DNA from: Verrucomicrobiales bacterium
GTDB lineage: Bacteria; Verrucomicrobiota; Verrucomicrobiia; Verrucomicrobiales; DEV007
Direction: 5' to 3'
Assembly: GCA_007123695.1 (NCBI GenBank)
Contig: SLGN01000258.1
Location: 1-17,153, forward strand
Length of the DNA: 17,153 nt
The position numbers and the translations under genes are program-made. Positions 8,947 through 16,238 of the stretch are shown here, piece by piece (position 1 is the stretch's first letter; each line of letters begins with the position of its first letter). The notes beneath the pieces are model-generated. The model was given only the letters and a program-made list of their open reading frames with translations. It was not told the DNA's origin and did not search any database.

Positions 8947-10428
8947 ATGAGTTCCACTGCCTACGATCGCATCGTCGCCCTCGGGCGGGAGGTCCAGTTG
9001 GTCGGAGACGCGGCCGCGCTCCTCGGATGGGATCAGGAGGTCCTCCTACCCCCCAAGGGAGTCCCCTACCGCGCCGAGCAGATGGCGTGGTTCGGCGGCT
9101 ACACACACGAACGCTTCACCGCACCGGAAGTCGGGGATTGGATCGCCGAGGCGGAGACGAAGGCGGAACCGGACGATGTCCACGCCGACGCCAACCTTCG
9201 CGAGTGGCGCCACGAGTACGAGCGCGCCACCCGCCTCCCCACCAAGCTGGTGCAGGACTTCGCCGAGGCCCGCGTCCATGCCCAGGCCGCCTGGGCCGAG
9301 GCCCGGGGCAAGTCCGACTTCGCCCTTTTCGCCCCCCACCTCGCCAAGCTCGTCGAACTCTGCCGCGAGCAGGCCGAGCGTTGGGGATACGAGGCCTGCC
9401 TCTACGACGCCCTCCTCGACCGCTACGAGCGCGGGGCCACCGTCGGGGAACTCGACTCCGCCCTTGGCGGATTGCGCGAGGCCCTCGTGCCCGTCGTCGA
9501 GGAGGCCGTTTCCCGGCCGCCCTTCGACCGATCCCGCCTCGCCGGACACTACCCGGTGGACCGGCAGCAGGCCTTCAACCGCGAAGTCGCCGAGGCGATC
9601 GGTTTCGATTTCGAAGCCGGCCGCATCGACACCGCCGTGCATCCGTTCTGCTCGGGCATGGCGCCGCACGACACCCGGCTCACGACGCGCTACGACGAAG
9701 GCGATTTCCTCAGCTCGCTCTTCGGCGTGCTCCACGAAGCCGGGCACGGCCTCTACGAACAGGGCCTCCCCAAAGAGCGTCGGGGCCAGCCAGTGGGGAA
9801 CTCCGCATCCCTCGGCGTCCACGAGTCGCAATCGCGGCTCTGGGAAAACCACGTCGGCCGCAGCCTCGCCTTCTGGGAAAAGTGGCTGCCCCGTGCCGTC
9901 CACCATTTCCCGCATCTCGCCGGGCTCGAGCCCGGACATCTCCGCGCCGCCGTCAACCGCGCCGAGCGCAGCCACATCCGCGTCGAGGCCGACGAGGTCA
10001 CCTACGACCTCCACGTTTTGCTGCGCTACGAGCTGGAAAAGGCGATCTTCGCCGGCGAACTGCCTCTTGAGGACGTGCCCGGCGAGTGGAACCGGCGCTT
10101 CGAGGATCTTCTCGGGCTGCCCGTCCGGAACGACGCCGAAGGCTGCCTCCAGGACATTCATTGGAGCATGGGCATCTTCGGCTACTTCCCGACCTACAGC
10201 CTCGGCAACCTCAACGCCGCCCACCTCGCCCGCGCCGCACGCCGCGATCCCGCCGTGTCCGATGGGTTCGCCAAGGCCGACTACGGCCCACTCCTCGACT
10301 GGATGCGGCGCCGCATTCACCACCCCGGCAGTCTGCATTTGCCCGCCGACCTGGTCGAAAAGGCCGCCGGCTCTCCCGTCGGACCCGAGGCCCTCGTCGA
10401 GCATTTGCGCGAGCGGTACCTGGACTGA
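8947..10428 (+). CDS. M32 family zinc carboxypeptidase (Taq type)
   Basis: A 493-residue protein of normal M32 length (about 500). M32 enzymes are cytosolic metallocarboxypeptidases that trim C-terminal residues from peptides. The HEXXH motif is HEAGH (263-267), giving zinc ligands His263 and His267 and general base Glu264. The third ligand is Glu293 in HESQSRLWENH, 30 residues on, matching the family spacing. MAPHDTRLTTRYDEGDF (the DXRXT motif), HIRVEADEVTYDLHVLLRYE and SMGIFGYFPTYSLGNLNAAH are further M32 signatures. I start at 8947 because MSSTAYDRIVALGRE aligns with M32 N-termini; the frame is open to 8899, inside the previous gene. It lies 31 nt after the pseudoprotease, so co-transcription is likely. 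Confidence 0.95.
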   Translation: MSSTAYDRIVALGREVQLVGDAAALLGWDQEVLLPPKGVPYRAEQMAWFGGYTHERFTAPEVGDWIAEAETKAEPDDVHADANLREWRHEYERATRLPTKLVQDFAEARVHAQAAWAEARGKSDFALFAPHLAKLVELCREQAERWGYEACLYDALLDRYERGATVGELDSALGGLREALVPVVEEAVSRPPFDRSRLAGHYPVDRQQAFNREVAEAIGFDFEAGRIDTAVHPFCSGMAPHDTRLTTRYDEGDFLSSLFGVLHEAGHGLYEQGLPKERRGQPVGNSASLGVHESQSRLWENHVGRSLAFWEKWLPRAVHHFPHLAGLEPGHLRAAVNRAERSHIRVEADEVTYDLHVLLRYELEKAIFAGELPLEDVPGEWNRRFEDLLGLPVRNDAEGCLQDIHWSMGIFGYFPTYSLGNLNAAHLARAARRDPAVSDGFAKADYGPLLDWMRRRIHHPGSLHLPADLVEKAAGSPVGPEALVEHLRERYLD

Positions 10429-10446
10429 AGTCCGCCCCGGTGACTG

Positions 10447-10474
10447 TGAACCGTGAACCGTTGACCGTTCACCG
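10447..10474. repeat. Four degenerate heptamer repeats between convergent genes
   Basis: TGAACCG, TGAACCG, TTGACCG and TTCACCG follow one another in strict 7-nt register in the short gap between the M32 gene and the convergent oxidoreductase gene. Within them GTGAAC, 8 nt, GTTCAC form a 6-bp inverted repeat that could help terminate both transcripts. The last copy supplies the TGA stop of the minus-strand gene. It resembles the degenerate heptanucleotide arrays known between genes in several bacterial groups. Confidence 0.65.
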
Positions 10475-12196
10475 CAAAGACGTCGGCCACTCGATCACCT
10501 GGCCGTCCGCCAAAAGACGTTCGCGCAGGGCTTCGTAATCGACCGCCTGCACCGATGTCCCCGCGTCGATTGCGAGACTGGCGGCGGTGGCGGCGCTCTG
10601 GCTCGTGGCCATGAAGACCGGCTCCATGCGCAGGCTGGCGAAGGCGACGTGGCTGGCGGAGAGGGCGAAGGTGGCGAGCAAGTTCTCGCACTCCTCCACC
10701 TTCGGCACGAGCGCCGCGTAGGCGATGGCGTAGGGCGGGGCACCGCCGCGGCCGGTGGCGATCTTGCCCTCGCGGGTGACGACGCCGTCCCTCGCGATGC
10801 GGCGGATTTCGTGGATGTCCGTTCCGTAGCTGCCGAGGGCGACGGGCTGCGGCACCGGCTCGCGGCCGAAGGTGTGGTGCTCGGTCATCACGAAACCGCC
10901 CACCATGCGGCGGCCCTGGCGCACGTAGATCTGGTGGGGCCAGCCGCCGTTGTCGGTGAATTCGTCCTTGGGCAGGCCGAAGCGGGCCATGGCCTCGCGC
11001 ACGCGCCCGGGCACGCGCGGATCGGTGGCGAGAAAGTGGAGCAGGCCGCGGTGGTAGTCTTCGTGCTCCTGCGCGATGCGCTCGCGCTCGTCGTAGCCGG
11101 CCTCGGGCCAGGCCCAGCTCGCGCCGGGCAGGTTGCCGCCGAAGGTGGCGGTGTTGAAGTCCCACTTGTCGTTGGGCAGGGGATCGTGCTTGGAGAACCA
11201 GCGCAGGTCCATCTCGTCGCCGATGGCGAGACAGGCTTCGATGAAGCGGGCCACGATCTCGTAGCGGGCCGGATCGTAGTCGGGCGGAGGCTCGATCGGC
11301 AGGGAGTTCTCCGGGTCGGTGGTGAGGCAGAGACGGAAGCAGTAGGCTTGGACTCCGGGCGCGGGGTCTCCTGGGCTGCCGGGCTCGCCTTCTTGAATGA
11401 ACGGCAGCAGACCGCTGGCGGGGTCGTCCTTCACCTTGTAGGGGTCGAGGGGGAAGTCGCGGTCCCACACCCCTTGGCCGCCGGGGACGCGCCCGTTCGG
11501 TCCCGGCTTCAAGTGCTCGGTGCGCGGACGGTAGGCCTCGGCGTAGTGGATGCCGGCGAACTCCTCGCCGTATTGCCCGCGCCCCTCGCGCTCGAGGGTG
11601 TAGGTGACGCCCGCCTTGGCCATCAGGTCGCCCTCGTAGGTGGCGTCGAGGTAGACCTTGGCCCGGAAGGCGGCGCCGTCCTCCATGGCGAGGCCGACGA
11701 TGCGGGCGCCGTCCTTTTCGACCTCGGCGAGGCGCGCGTCGAAAACCACGGCGACACCGGCCTCATCGGCCATCCCGTCGAAGACCGCCTCCGCTTTGTG
11801 CGGCTCGATGGCGTAGGCGCCCCCGGTTGCCGGGCCGCCGCCGCCTTCGCGCCGGAAAGGCCGGTCCCAGACGAGAGTGGTTCCGGCGGTGGCGGCGATG
11901 CGGGTGAAGACCTCGCGGGCGATGCCGCCGACGCTGCGGGGATCGCCGATGTCCACTGCGCTGAGCCCGCCCGAGGTCATGCCGCCGAGATGGCGGCCGG
12001 GCTCGAGCAGGACCACGCTTTTGCCCATGCGCGCCGCCTGCACCGCTGCGGCGACCCCGCCGGAGGTGCCGCCGTAGACGAGCACGTCGGCTTCGCGGGG
12101 AGCGGAGTGGAGAGGGGAACCGCAGAGGGCGCAGAGGGCACCGAGGGTCACGGAGAGGAGCAGCCGGGTCGACAGGGGGGCACTTCGAATTTTCAT
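10469..12196 (-). CDS. Secreted FAD-dependent oxidoreductase (FAD_oxidored type)
   Basis: A 575-residue protein. An N-terminal signal peptide (MKIRSAPLSTRLLLSVTLGA onward, cleavage probably after HSA near residue 32) sends it out of the cytoplasm. The dinucleotide-binding fold follows at once: DVLVYGGTSGGVAAAVQAAR (37-56), then SVVLLEPGRHLGGMTSGGLS with Glu65 as the expected ribose ligand. RAKVYLDATYEGDLMAKAGV is another feature of this family (PF12831 type, from memory). The C-terminal part closes the FAD site (PVFMATSQSAATAASLAIDA). The substrate is unknown; relatives often sit near polysaccharide or sugar genes. I use ATG 12196 because the 35 Pro/Ser-rich residues reaching back to 12301 would block a signal peptide. 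It has no Shine-Dalgarno motif. Confidence 0.85.
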   Translation of the reverse strand: MKIRSAPLSTRLLLSVTLGALCALCGSPLHSAPREADVLVYGGTSGGVAAAVQAARMGKSVVLLEPGRHLGGMTSGGLSAVDIGDPRSVGGIAREVFTRIAATAGTTLVWDRPFRREGGGGPATGGAYAIEPHKAEAVFDGMADEAGVAVVFDARLAEVEKDGARIVGLAMEDGAAFRAKVYLDATYEGDLMAKAGVTYTLEREGRGQYGEEFAGIHYAEAYRPRTEHLKPGPNGRVPGGQGVWDRDFPLDPYKVKDDPASGLLPFIQEGEPGSPGDPAPGVQAYCFRLCLTTDPENSLPIEPPPDYDPARYEIVARFIEACLAIGDEMDLRWFSKHDPLPNDKWDFNTATFGGNLPGASWAWPEAGYDERERIAQEHEDYHRGLLHFLATDPRVPGRVREAMARFGLPKDEFTDNGGWPHQIYVRQGRRMVGGFVMTEHHTFGREPVPQPVALGSYGTDIHEIRRIARDGVVTREGKIATGRGGAPPYAIAYAALVPKVEECENLLATFALSASHVAFASLRMEPVFMATSQSAATAASLAIDAGTSVQAVDYEALRERLLADGQVIEWPTSLR

Positions 12197-12450
12197 GGGA
12201 TGCGGGTGGCGTCGCAGCGCTCCTGATCCGCACGGGGTTGGGCTTCTGTGGGGCGAGGGGGCATCCGGGAGGGGGGGCGAAGGCTTCGAAGCGAAACTCA
12301 TCTAACACCTCGCCGCGCTTCCGCGCAAGTGGATGAGTGGTTCGGCCCGGCCTTTGGAAGCGCGGCCTATGCGCCGGACCTCGCCATCCCAGAGGAAGAA
12401 CCAGTGCGAGAGCATCGCCTCGCCAAAGCCCGGCAGCAGGTCGGTGGCGA
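12197..12450. other. Spacer between two minus-strand genes
   Basis: These 254 nt separate the oxidoreductase start from the TAG that ends the extended frame of the upstream minus-strand gene. The stretch holds an 11-bp inverted repeat (12312-12366) and a run of seven G (12271-12277). The frame reading MLSHWFFLWDGEVRR (12302-12415, minus strand) is open for 37 codons but matches nothing I know. I see no convincing promoter for the oxidoreductase. Confidence 0.5.
12312..12366 (-). terminator. 11-bp perfect inverted repeat downstream of the TPR protein gene
   Basis: GCCGCGCTTCC (12312-12322) and GGAAGCGCGGC (12356-12366) are perfect inverted copies with a 33-nt spacer. It lies 85 nt after the TAG at 12451 on the minus strand, the right place for a transcript end. 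No T-tract follows on either strand, so a Rho-assisted or mRNA-stabilising stem is as likely as an intrinsic terminator. Confidence 0.45.
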
Positions 12451-12708
12451 CTACTCTTTGCTGAAGACGAGGCCGGGATCCTCTTCCGGACTGCCGGCGA
12501 GGACGAAGTGGAGGGGTCCGTCCTCCTGCAGGTTGATTTCGGCGACCAATTGGGTGCGCTCGTCGCTCAGGACGAGCAGGCCTGCGTCGTTGATCGTCCA
12601 CTCGCCGCTCAGCACGTCCTCGTGGCCGGCCCCTTCGTAGCGCCAGGAGAAGGTGCCGATGCCGGTGATGGAGAGCGTTACCGCCTTGTCCTCGGCGGAG
12701 GTGGCCGT
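12451..12708 (-). pseudogene. C-terminal domain of the TPR protein, separated by an in-frame TGA
   Basis: Directly after the TGA at 12709-12711, the same frame stays open for 85 codons to a TAG. It encodes TATSAEDKAVTLSITGIGTF, SWRYEGAGHEDVLSGEW, LLVLSDERTQLVAEINLQED and LHFVLAGSPEEDPGLVFSKE. This looks like the small beta-rich domain that closes many secreted TPR proteins of Planctomycetes and Verrucomicrobia. In those proteins, as I remember them, a GTWTA motif opens the domain and DPGL(S/T)F ends it. Here the opening reads DLHGI-stop-TATS, so TGA replaces a likely TGG. There is no start codon or ribosome site of its own, so as it stands this piece is translated only by readthrough. Confidence 0.75.
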
Positions 12709-14697
12709 TCAGATGCCGTGGAGGTCCTCGGCCTTCACGGGGGTGCGCTCGACGGCGGCCATCTTCTCCCCGGGGATCTTCACCGGAGCGGTGCCCTCGC
12801 CGGGCTTCTTCTCGTCTTTGGGCACCGAGTCGGCGAGCAGGGCACGGAGCTGCTGGGCCACCCTGTCGGTCGACTTCAGGGCGACGACCCGGTCGAACAT
12901 GGCGTGGGCGGCGGAGAGGTTCTCGCCCACGAGGTAGTGGTAGCCGAGCAGGAAGTGGGCGTCGGCGGAGTCGGGGCTGGCGACGGTGTAGTCCTCGAGC
13001 TTGCGCAACTGGACGGTGTACTTTTCGGCCTTGTCGTAAAGTCCGATCAGGGTGTCCCAGTTCCAGCCGGGGCCGGAGGCGAGCACCGAGTGCAGCACGC
13101 CGGCGGCGTCGCCGTAGCGGCCGAGGGCGAAGAGGTTGAGCGCGCGGAACTCGTGCAGGACGGGGTCGCCCGGATTCAGTCCGATGGCCTCGTCGATGGC
13201 GGCGCCCGCAGCCAGGTAGTCGCCCGCGCGGAAGTTGCCCCGGGCTAGCTCGAAGGCGGCGGAGGATCTCTCCTGAGCGGTCCTGGCGAGCTCCTCGGTC
13301 GCCGGCTTGTTGTTCGAGGCAACCACCGTGATGGGTTCGGTATAGTTGACAACCACGGTCTCGTTCGTGATCGCGGGAGCGGGATAGGGATTCTCGTAGA
13401 CGTAGTAGCCGGTGTCGAAGGCGAGAGTGCCGAGGGACCAAGCGCCGAGCCCCCACGGGGCGAAGGCGAAGGGATCGACAAAGCCGAATCCGTAGCCGGG
13501 AAGACCGAAGAAGGCGCCGGGATGCCAGAAGGCGTTGCGCCAACCCCAGCCGAGACCCCAGCCATGGTGCCACCAGCCGGCGTGCCATGGGTGGAACACG
13601 GCGGCGCCCCACCATGGATTGAAGCCCCAGAATGCCGGAGCGAAGCCGAAGTTCACGGCGTTGCAGAATGCGGGAGCGAAGACCTCGCGCTGGGGTGCGT
13701 AGGCCTGCTGCCACACTCCGTAGTCCTGCCGCACGGCGCCGTCGCCTCCGATCGGCTGACGGTAGCCTTGGCCATAGGCTCCGGTTCCGTTGCCGTTGTA
13801 GCCGCCGGAGGTTCCGGCGTAGCCGTTGCCGTTGTAGTTTCCGTTGCCATAGGTGCCGGTGTAGCCGCTGCTGCTACCGTTGTAGTTTCCGGAGCTGCCG
13901 TTGTAGCCATTGCCATCGCCGGAGTTGCCGCCGTAGTAGTTGCCCGAATTCGCCAAGCTTGCGGGTGTGGCGAGCTGCTGCGAGGATCCGGAGCCGTATT
14001 GGCTGGTTCCGGCGTTGTCTCCCGAGCCGGCGGCGGCGGAGTAGGAGCCGGTCGGGTAGTTGCCCCCCGGAGCGGAGGCCGAGCCTGCGTAGCCCGGACG
14101 TCCCGAGTAGCTTCGCGCGGGAGCGGGCGGTGCCGGAGAGCTGCCCGAGCGACCCGCGTAGCCGGAGGCGGGCGTCGAACCCGAGCCGCCGTAGCCGCCG
14201 GAGCGCTGCGCTCCGACCGAGGGACGCGGCGGAGCTGGAGTGCTGCGGGAAGCAGTGGACCGATTGGACGAATTCGAAGCAGCCGCCGAAGAGCGGGTGG
14301 AGGGACTGCTGCTGCGGCTCGCGGTCGAGTTCGTACGGGACTGGGTCGCACGGGACTGGGAAGCGTTCGAGCGGGAATTCGACGAATACTGGGGCGTGCT
14401 GGAACGGGCCGCCTGATTGGAGCGGGAAGCGTTCGAGCGCGAGTTCGGAGCGTATCGGGGCGTGCTCGGACGGGCGTAGCCGCCGCCGCGAGAGGCTCCG
14501 CCGTAGCCGCCGCGGTATCCTCCGCCGTATCCACCGCCACCGCGGTAGCCTCCGCCGCTGTAACCACCACCCCCTCGATACCCGCCGCCTCCGTATCCGC
14601 CGCCGTAGCCTCGCGCCGAGGCTTCGTGGACGATTTGCGATGAGGGCAGGGCCAGGGCCGCCAGCATGACAATGAATCGGGAGGTCGGGATCTTCAT
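12709..14697 (-). CDS. Secreted Gly/Tyr/Ser-rich TPR protein, probably truncated by a nonsense codon
   Basis: The frame encodes 662 residues up to the TGA, or 748 if the TGA is read as Trp. Layout: signal peptide (1-29, MKIPTSRFIVMLAALALPSS onward); Gly/Tyr-rich repeats such as GYGGGYGGGGYRGGGGYSGG (30-75); a Ser/Asn/Arg-rich part with a 22-residue duplication (79-122); a Gly/Tyr/Asn/Ser part (165-312); a very aromatic Trp/His/Phe/Gly block (about 328-440, for example HPWHAGWWHHGWGLGWGW); then about three TPR-like helical repeats (478-625) and a Lys/Pro/Glu linker. I start at 14697 because the frame back to 14880 would put 61 non-signal residues in front. Likely an envelope or surface protein; the function is unknown. 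The low-complexity parts suggest self-association. Confidence 0.8.
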   Translation of the reverse strand: MKIPTSRFIVMLAALALPSSQIVHEASARGYGGGYGGGGYRGGGGYSGGGYRGGGGYGGGYRGGYGGASRGGGYARPSTPRYAPNSRSNASRSNQAARSSTPQYSSNSRSNASQSRATQSRTNSTASRSSSPSTRSSAAASNSSNRSTASRSTPAPPRPSVGAQRSGGYGGSGSTPASGYAGRSGSSPAPPAPARSYSGRPGYAGSASAPGGNYPTGSYSAAAGSGDNAGTSQYGSGSSQQLATPASLANSGNYYGGNSGDGNGYNGSSGNYNGSSSGYTGTYGNGNYNGNGYAGTSGGYNGNGTGAYGQGYRQPIGGDGAVRQDYGVWQQAYAPQREVFAPAFCNAVNFGFAPAFWGFNPWWGAAVFHPWHAGWWHHGWGLGWGWRNAFWHPGAFFGLPGYGFGFVDPFAFAPWGLGAWSLGTLAFDTGYYVYENPYPAPAITNETVVVNYTEPITVVASNNKPATEELARTAQERSSAAFELARGNFRAGDYLAAGAAIDEAIGLNPGDPVLHEFRALNLFALGRYGDAAGVLHSVLASGPGWNWDTLIGLYDKAEKYTVQLRKLEDYTVASPDSADAHFLLGYHYLVGENLSAAHAMFDRVVALKSTDRVAQQLRALLADSVPKDEKKPGEGTAPVKIPGEKMAAVERTPVKAEDLHGI
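14358..14475 (-). repeat. 66-bp period duplication inside the TPR protein gene
   Basis: Two copies with a 66-bp period share GGGAAGCGTTCGAGCG and GGGGCGTGCT on the + strand and are alike over about 52 bp. They encode the paired peptides TPRYAPNSRSNASRSNQAAR and TPQYSSNSRSNASQSRATQS. The copies differ at many silent and some coding positions, so the duplication is not recent. Confidence 0.8.
14476..14615 (-). repeat. Imperfect Gly/Tyr codon repeats
   Basis: Short units coding for GGY, GGGGY and GYRGGGGY alternate here near the N-terminus of the secreted TPR protein. The DNA is a run of CCGCCGTA/CCGCCGCGGTA-like units on the + strand. Such tracts expand and contract by slippage. Confidence 0.75.
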
Positions 14698-15047
14698 GTT
14701 CGTGTTAGGGTTAGGGAGGGGGTGGTTGGACTTGCATGGAATCGTTCGGCGAAATGGGACAACGGAATCGAACGGGAGGTTAGAAAATTTCTCCGAAAAT
14801 CGGTCGGCGGCGTTGGCGGCCGAGGCCAAAGGCGCCGTCGTGCCGATGATTTCGGCGAACGGGTTCGCTTCAGCCATCAAGATCCGCGAGCGTCCCGAGT
14901 TCCGGACATCGCCTTGCGGGTCGATGCGGCGGGAAGCGGGCTGCTGTGCGGCTCGCGAAGCCAGGGGAAGTTGGCTCGAGGCGAGGCATGGTCGGTCGGC
15001 ATCGGAGCTTGAGCGTGCGGCGCTTCGGACGTAGCTTCCCCGTTTTC
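14698..15047. other. 350-nt divergent intergenic region, no gene seen
   Basis: It separates the minus-strand TPR protein gene from the plus-strand ATPase gene, so it must hold promoters for both directions. Open frames cross it on both strands but look like GC-rich noise. I see one short perfect hairpin (GCGAA, 4-nt loop, TTCGC, 14855-14868) and an AT-richer patch near 14780-14800. A weak -35/-10-like pair, TTGAGC (15009-15014) and TAGCTT (15032-15037), lies just before the ATPase start. None of these is convincing alone. Confidence 0.5.
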
Positions 15048-16229
15048 ATGCCCGACACCCCCGAGCTCCTCCGGCTTCTCGTCTGCAGCGACTCCATTCT
15101 GTCCTGCGTGGACTTTCCCTGCGTGCCCGACGAAAGCGGGGAAGAAGTCTGTTTGACCGGCCCGAACGGCGCAGGCAAGAGCACCCTGCTCGCCCGTCTC
15201 CACGACGCCTTTCGGGGCATCGACCCCGGTGCCGCCAGCAACTCCGGCAACCTCAGCAAGGAATACCTCGTCGCCAAGTTCCGCGACGGCGACGGCGGGT
15301 TCTTTATCGCCCGCGCCGGGGGGGCGGATCCCCTGCGTTTCCGCGCGGAGATGGAGAGCTCTCCGCACTGGCTGCGGCTGCTGGGCGATCCGCCGCAGTT
15401 CGACGGGCTGCAGGAACTCTTCGCCGATGATGTCGAGGAAGCCGCCGCGCCTTCCTTCCCGCCGACGATGTGGTTTGGTTCCGGAGGCGGCCTCCTCGAC
15501 GGATCTGCGGCCGAGGGTTTCGAGGAGTTGCTGACGGATCTGGACCGGTCGCGTCGCGCGGCCTTGCATCGGTTTCTGCTCGCTCCGGAAAACCGCGCCC
15601 GCAGCGTCGCCGAGCTCATGGAGCAGTTCGAGACGCAGTCGCCCGCCGCTCTGGCGGGCCTCCGTCGGGTCTGGTGCGAGGCGCTCGCCGCAGTCGGCGC
15701 CCGTTGCGACTTCGATGCGCCGGACGGTCCCTTCGTCGGCGCCTCCGGCGAACCCGTCGATGCTTCCCGCTTCGGTCGTCCGCTGCTTCGCCTGCTTCAC
15801 GGCACGGCCCTCGCGGCGGTGGCGGGGGCGCGGTGGGGCCGTTTTCTGCTCTTCCTCGACGAGCCCGCCGAGGGCCTCGATCCCCGGCTCGCCGCCTCGG
15901 CGGTGGCGTTGTTTCGCGAGGCTGCGGGGCCCGGAGCGGTCCTCTATGCCGCGACAACCGATCCTGTGGCGGCGGCGGCGTTTCCCGAGTCTCGTCGGTT
16001 CCCCATGGCGCGGGGGGCTGGAGGAGAAATCGTCTTCTCGTCCGGCCGCCGAGACGGGCCGACTGCCGACGAGCCGACGCCTACTGGTCCCGCCGCGGCG
16101 GAAAGCGCTCCCTCGTCGGCGGCGGTTGCGGCCGAGCCGGCCGCGAAGGAGGGGCGTGCCCGAGTTCCGGGGATGGAATCGGAACTTGCCGACATGATCG
16201 ACGAAGTCATTTCCTTCCGCCAATCTTGA
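15048..16229 (+). CDS. Orphan ABC-like ATPase, soluble
   Basis: A 393-residue protein with no signal peptide or membrane segment. The Walker A motif TGPNGAGKST (37-46) has Lys44. The Walker B FLLFLDEP (266-273) has Asp271-Glu272 and is followed by a D-loop-like AEGLDPR. The ABC signature expected before Walker B is not recognisable (DASRFGRPLLRLLHG in its place). The switch His is also replaced (YAATTDPV, where ABC proteins have ATHD). The long middle insert (about 60-230) resembles AAA-type SMC/RecF-like ATPases more than transporters. The end is an Ala/Pro/Glu-rich linker (333-372) and a short conserved-looking tail, MESELADMIDEVISF. No permease gene is nearby. The glycerate kinase gene starts 9 nt after the stop. 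I do not recognise a specific function. Confidence 0.75.
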   Translation: MPDTPELLRLLVCSDSILSCVDFPCVPDESGEEVCLTGPNGAGKSTLLARLHDAFRGIDPGAASNSGNLSKEYLVAKFRDGDGGFFIARAGGADPLRFRAEMESSPHWLRLLGDPPQFDGLQELFADDVEEAAAPSFPPTMWFGSGGGLLDGSAAEGFEELLTDLDRSRRAALHRFLLAPENRARSVAELMEQFETQSPAALAGLRRVWCEALAAVGARCDFDAPDGPFVGASGEPVDASRFGRPLLRLLHGTALAAVAGARWGRFLLFLDEPAEGLDPRLAASAVALFREAAGPGAVLYAATTDPVAAAAFPESRRFPMARGAGGEIVFSSGRRDGPTADEPTPTGPAAAESAPSSAAVAAEPAAKEGRARVPGMESELADMIDEVISFRQS

Positions 16230-16238
16230 CCGCGTAGC

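Noticed and set aside
7023..8957. 644-codon minus-strand frame opposite rpsK, rpsD and the pseudoprotease gene
   Set aside because: Antisense shadow of conserved ribosomal-protein genes. Low-complexity product with no motif.
10649..12226. 525-codon plus-strand frame opposite the FAD oxidoreductase gene
   Set aside because: The opposite strand encodes a clear signal peptide and FAD-binding motif. This frame is Val/Gly/Ala/Glu-rich noise.
12302..12415. 37-residue minus-strand frame starting MLSHWFFLWDGEVRR
   Set aside because: It looks protein-like and lies just after the TPR gene. However, it has no ribosome site, overlaps the 11-bp inverted repeat and matches nothing I can name. A search for copies elsewhere would settle whether it is part of a repeat.
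12709..12711. Selenocysteine or a TGA=Trp code as explanation of the in-frame stop
   Set aside because: TGA is a true stop for many genes in this window, and the expected residue is Trp, not Cys. No obvious selenocysteine-type hairpin follows. A point mutation or readthrough is simpler.
14703..14717. GTTAGGGTTAGGG, telomere-like repeat
   Set aside because: Only two units within a leader of a bacterial gene; most likely chance.
14666..15034. 122-codon plus-strand frame between the TPR and ATPase genes
   Set aside because: It overlaps the signal-peptide end of the TPR gene, has no domain or ribosome site, and reads as GC-rich noise.
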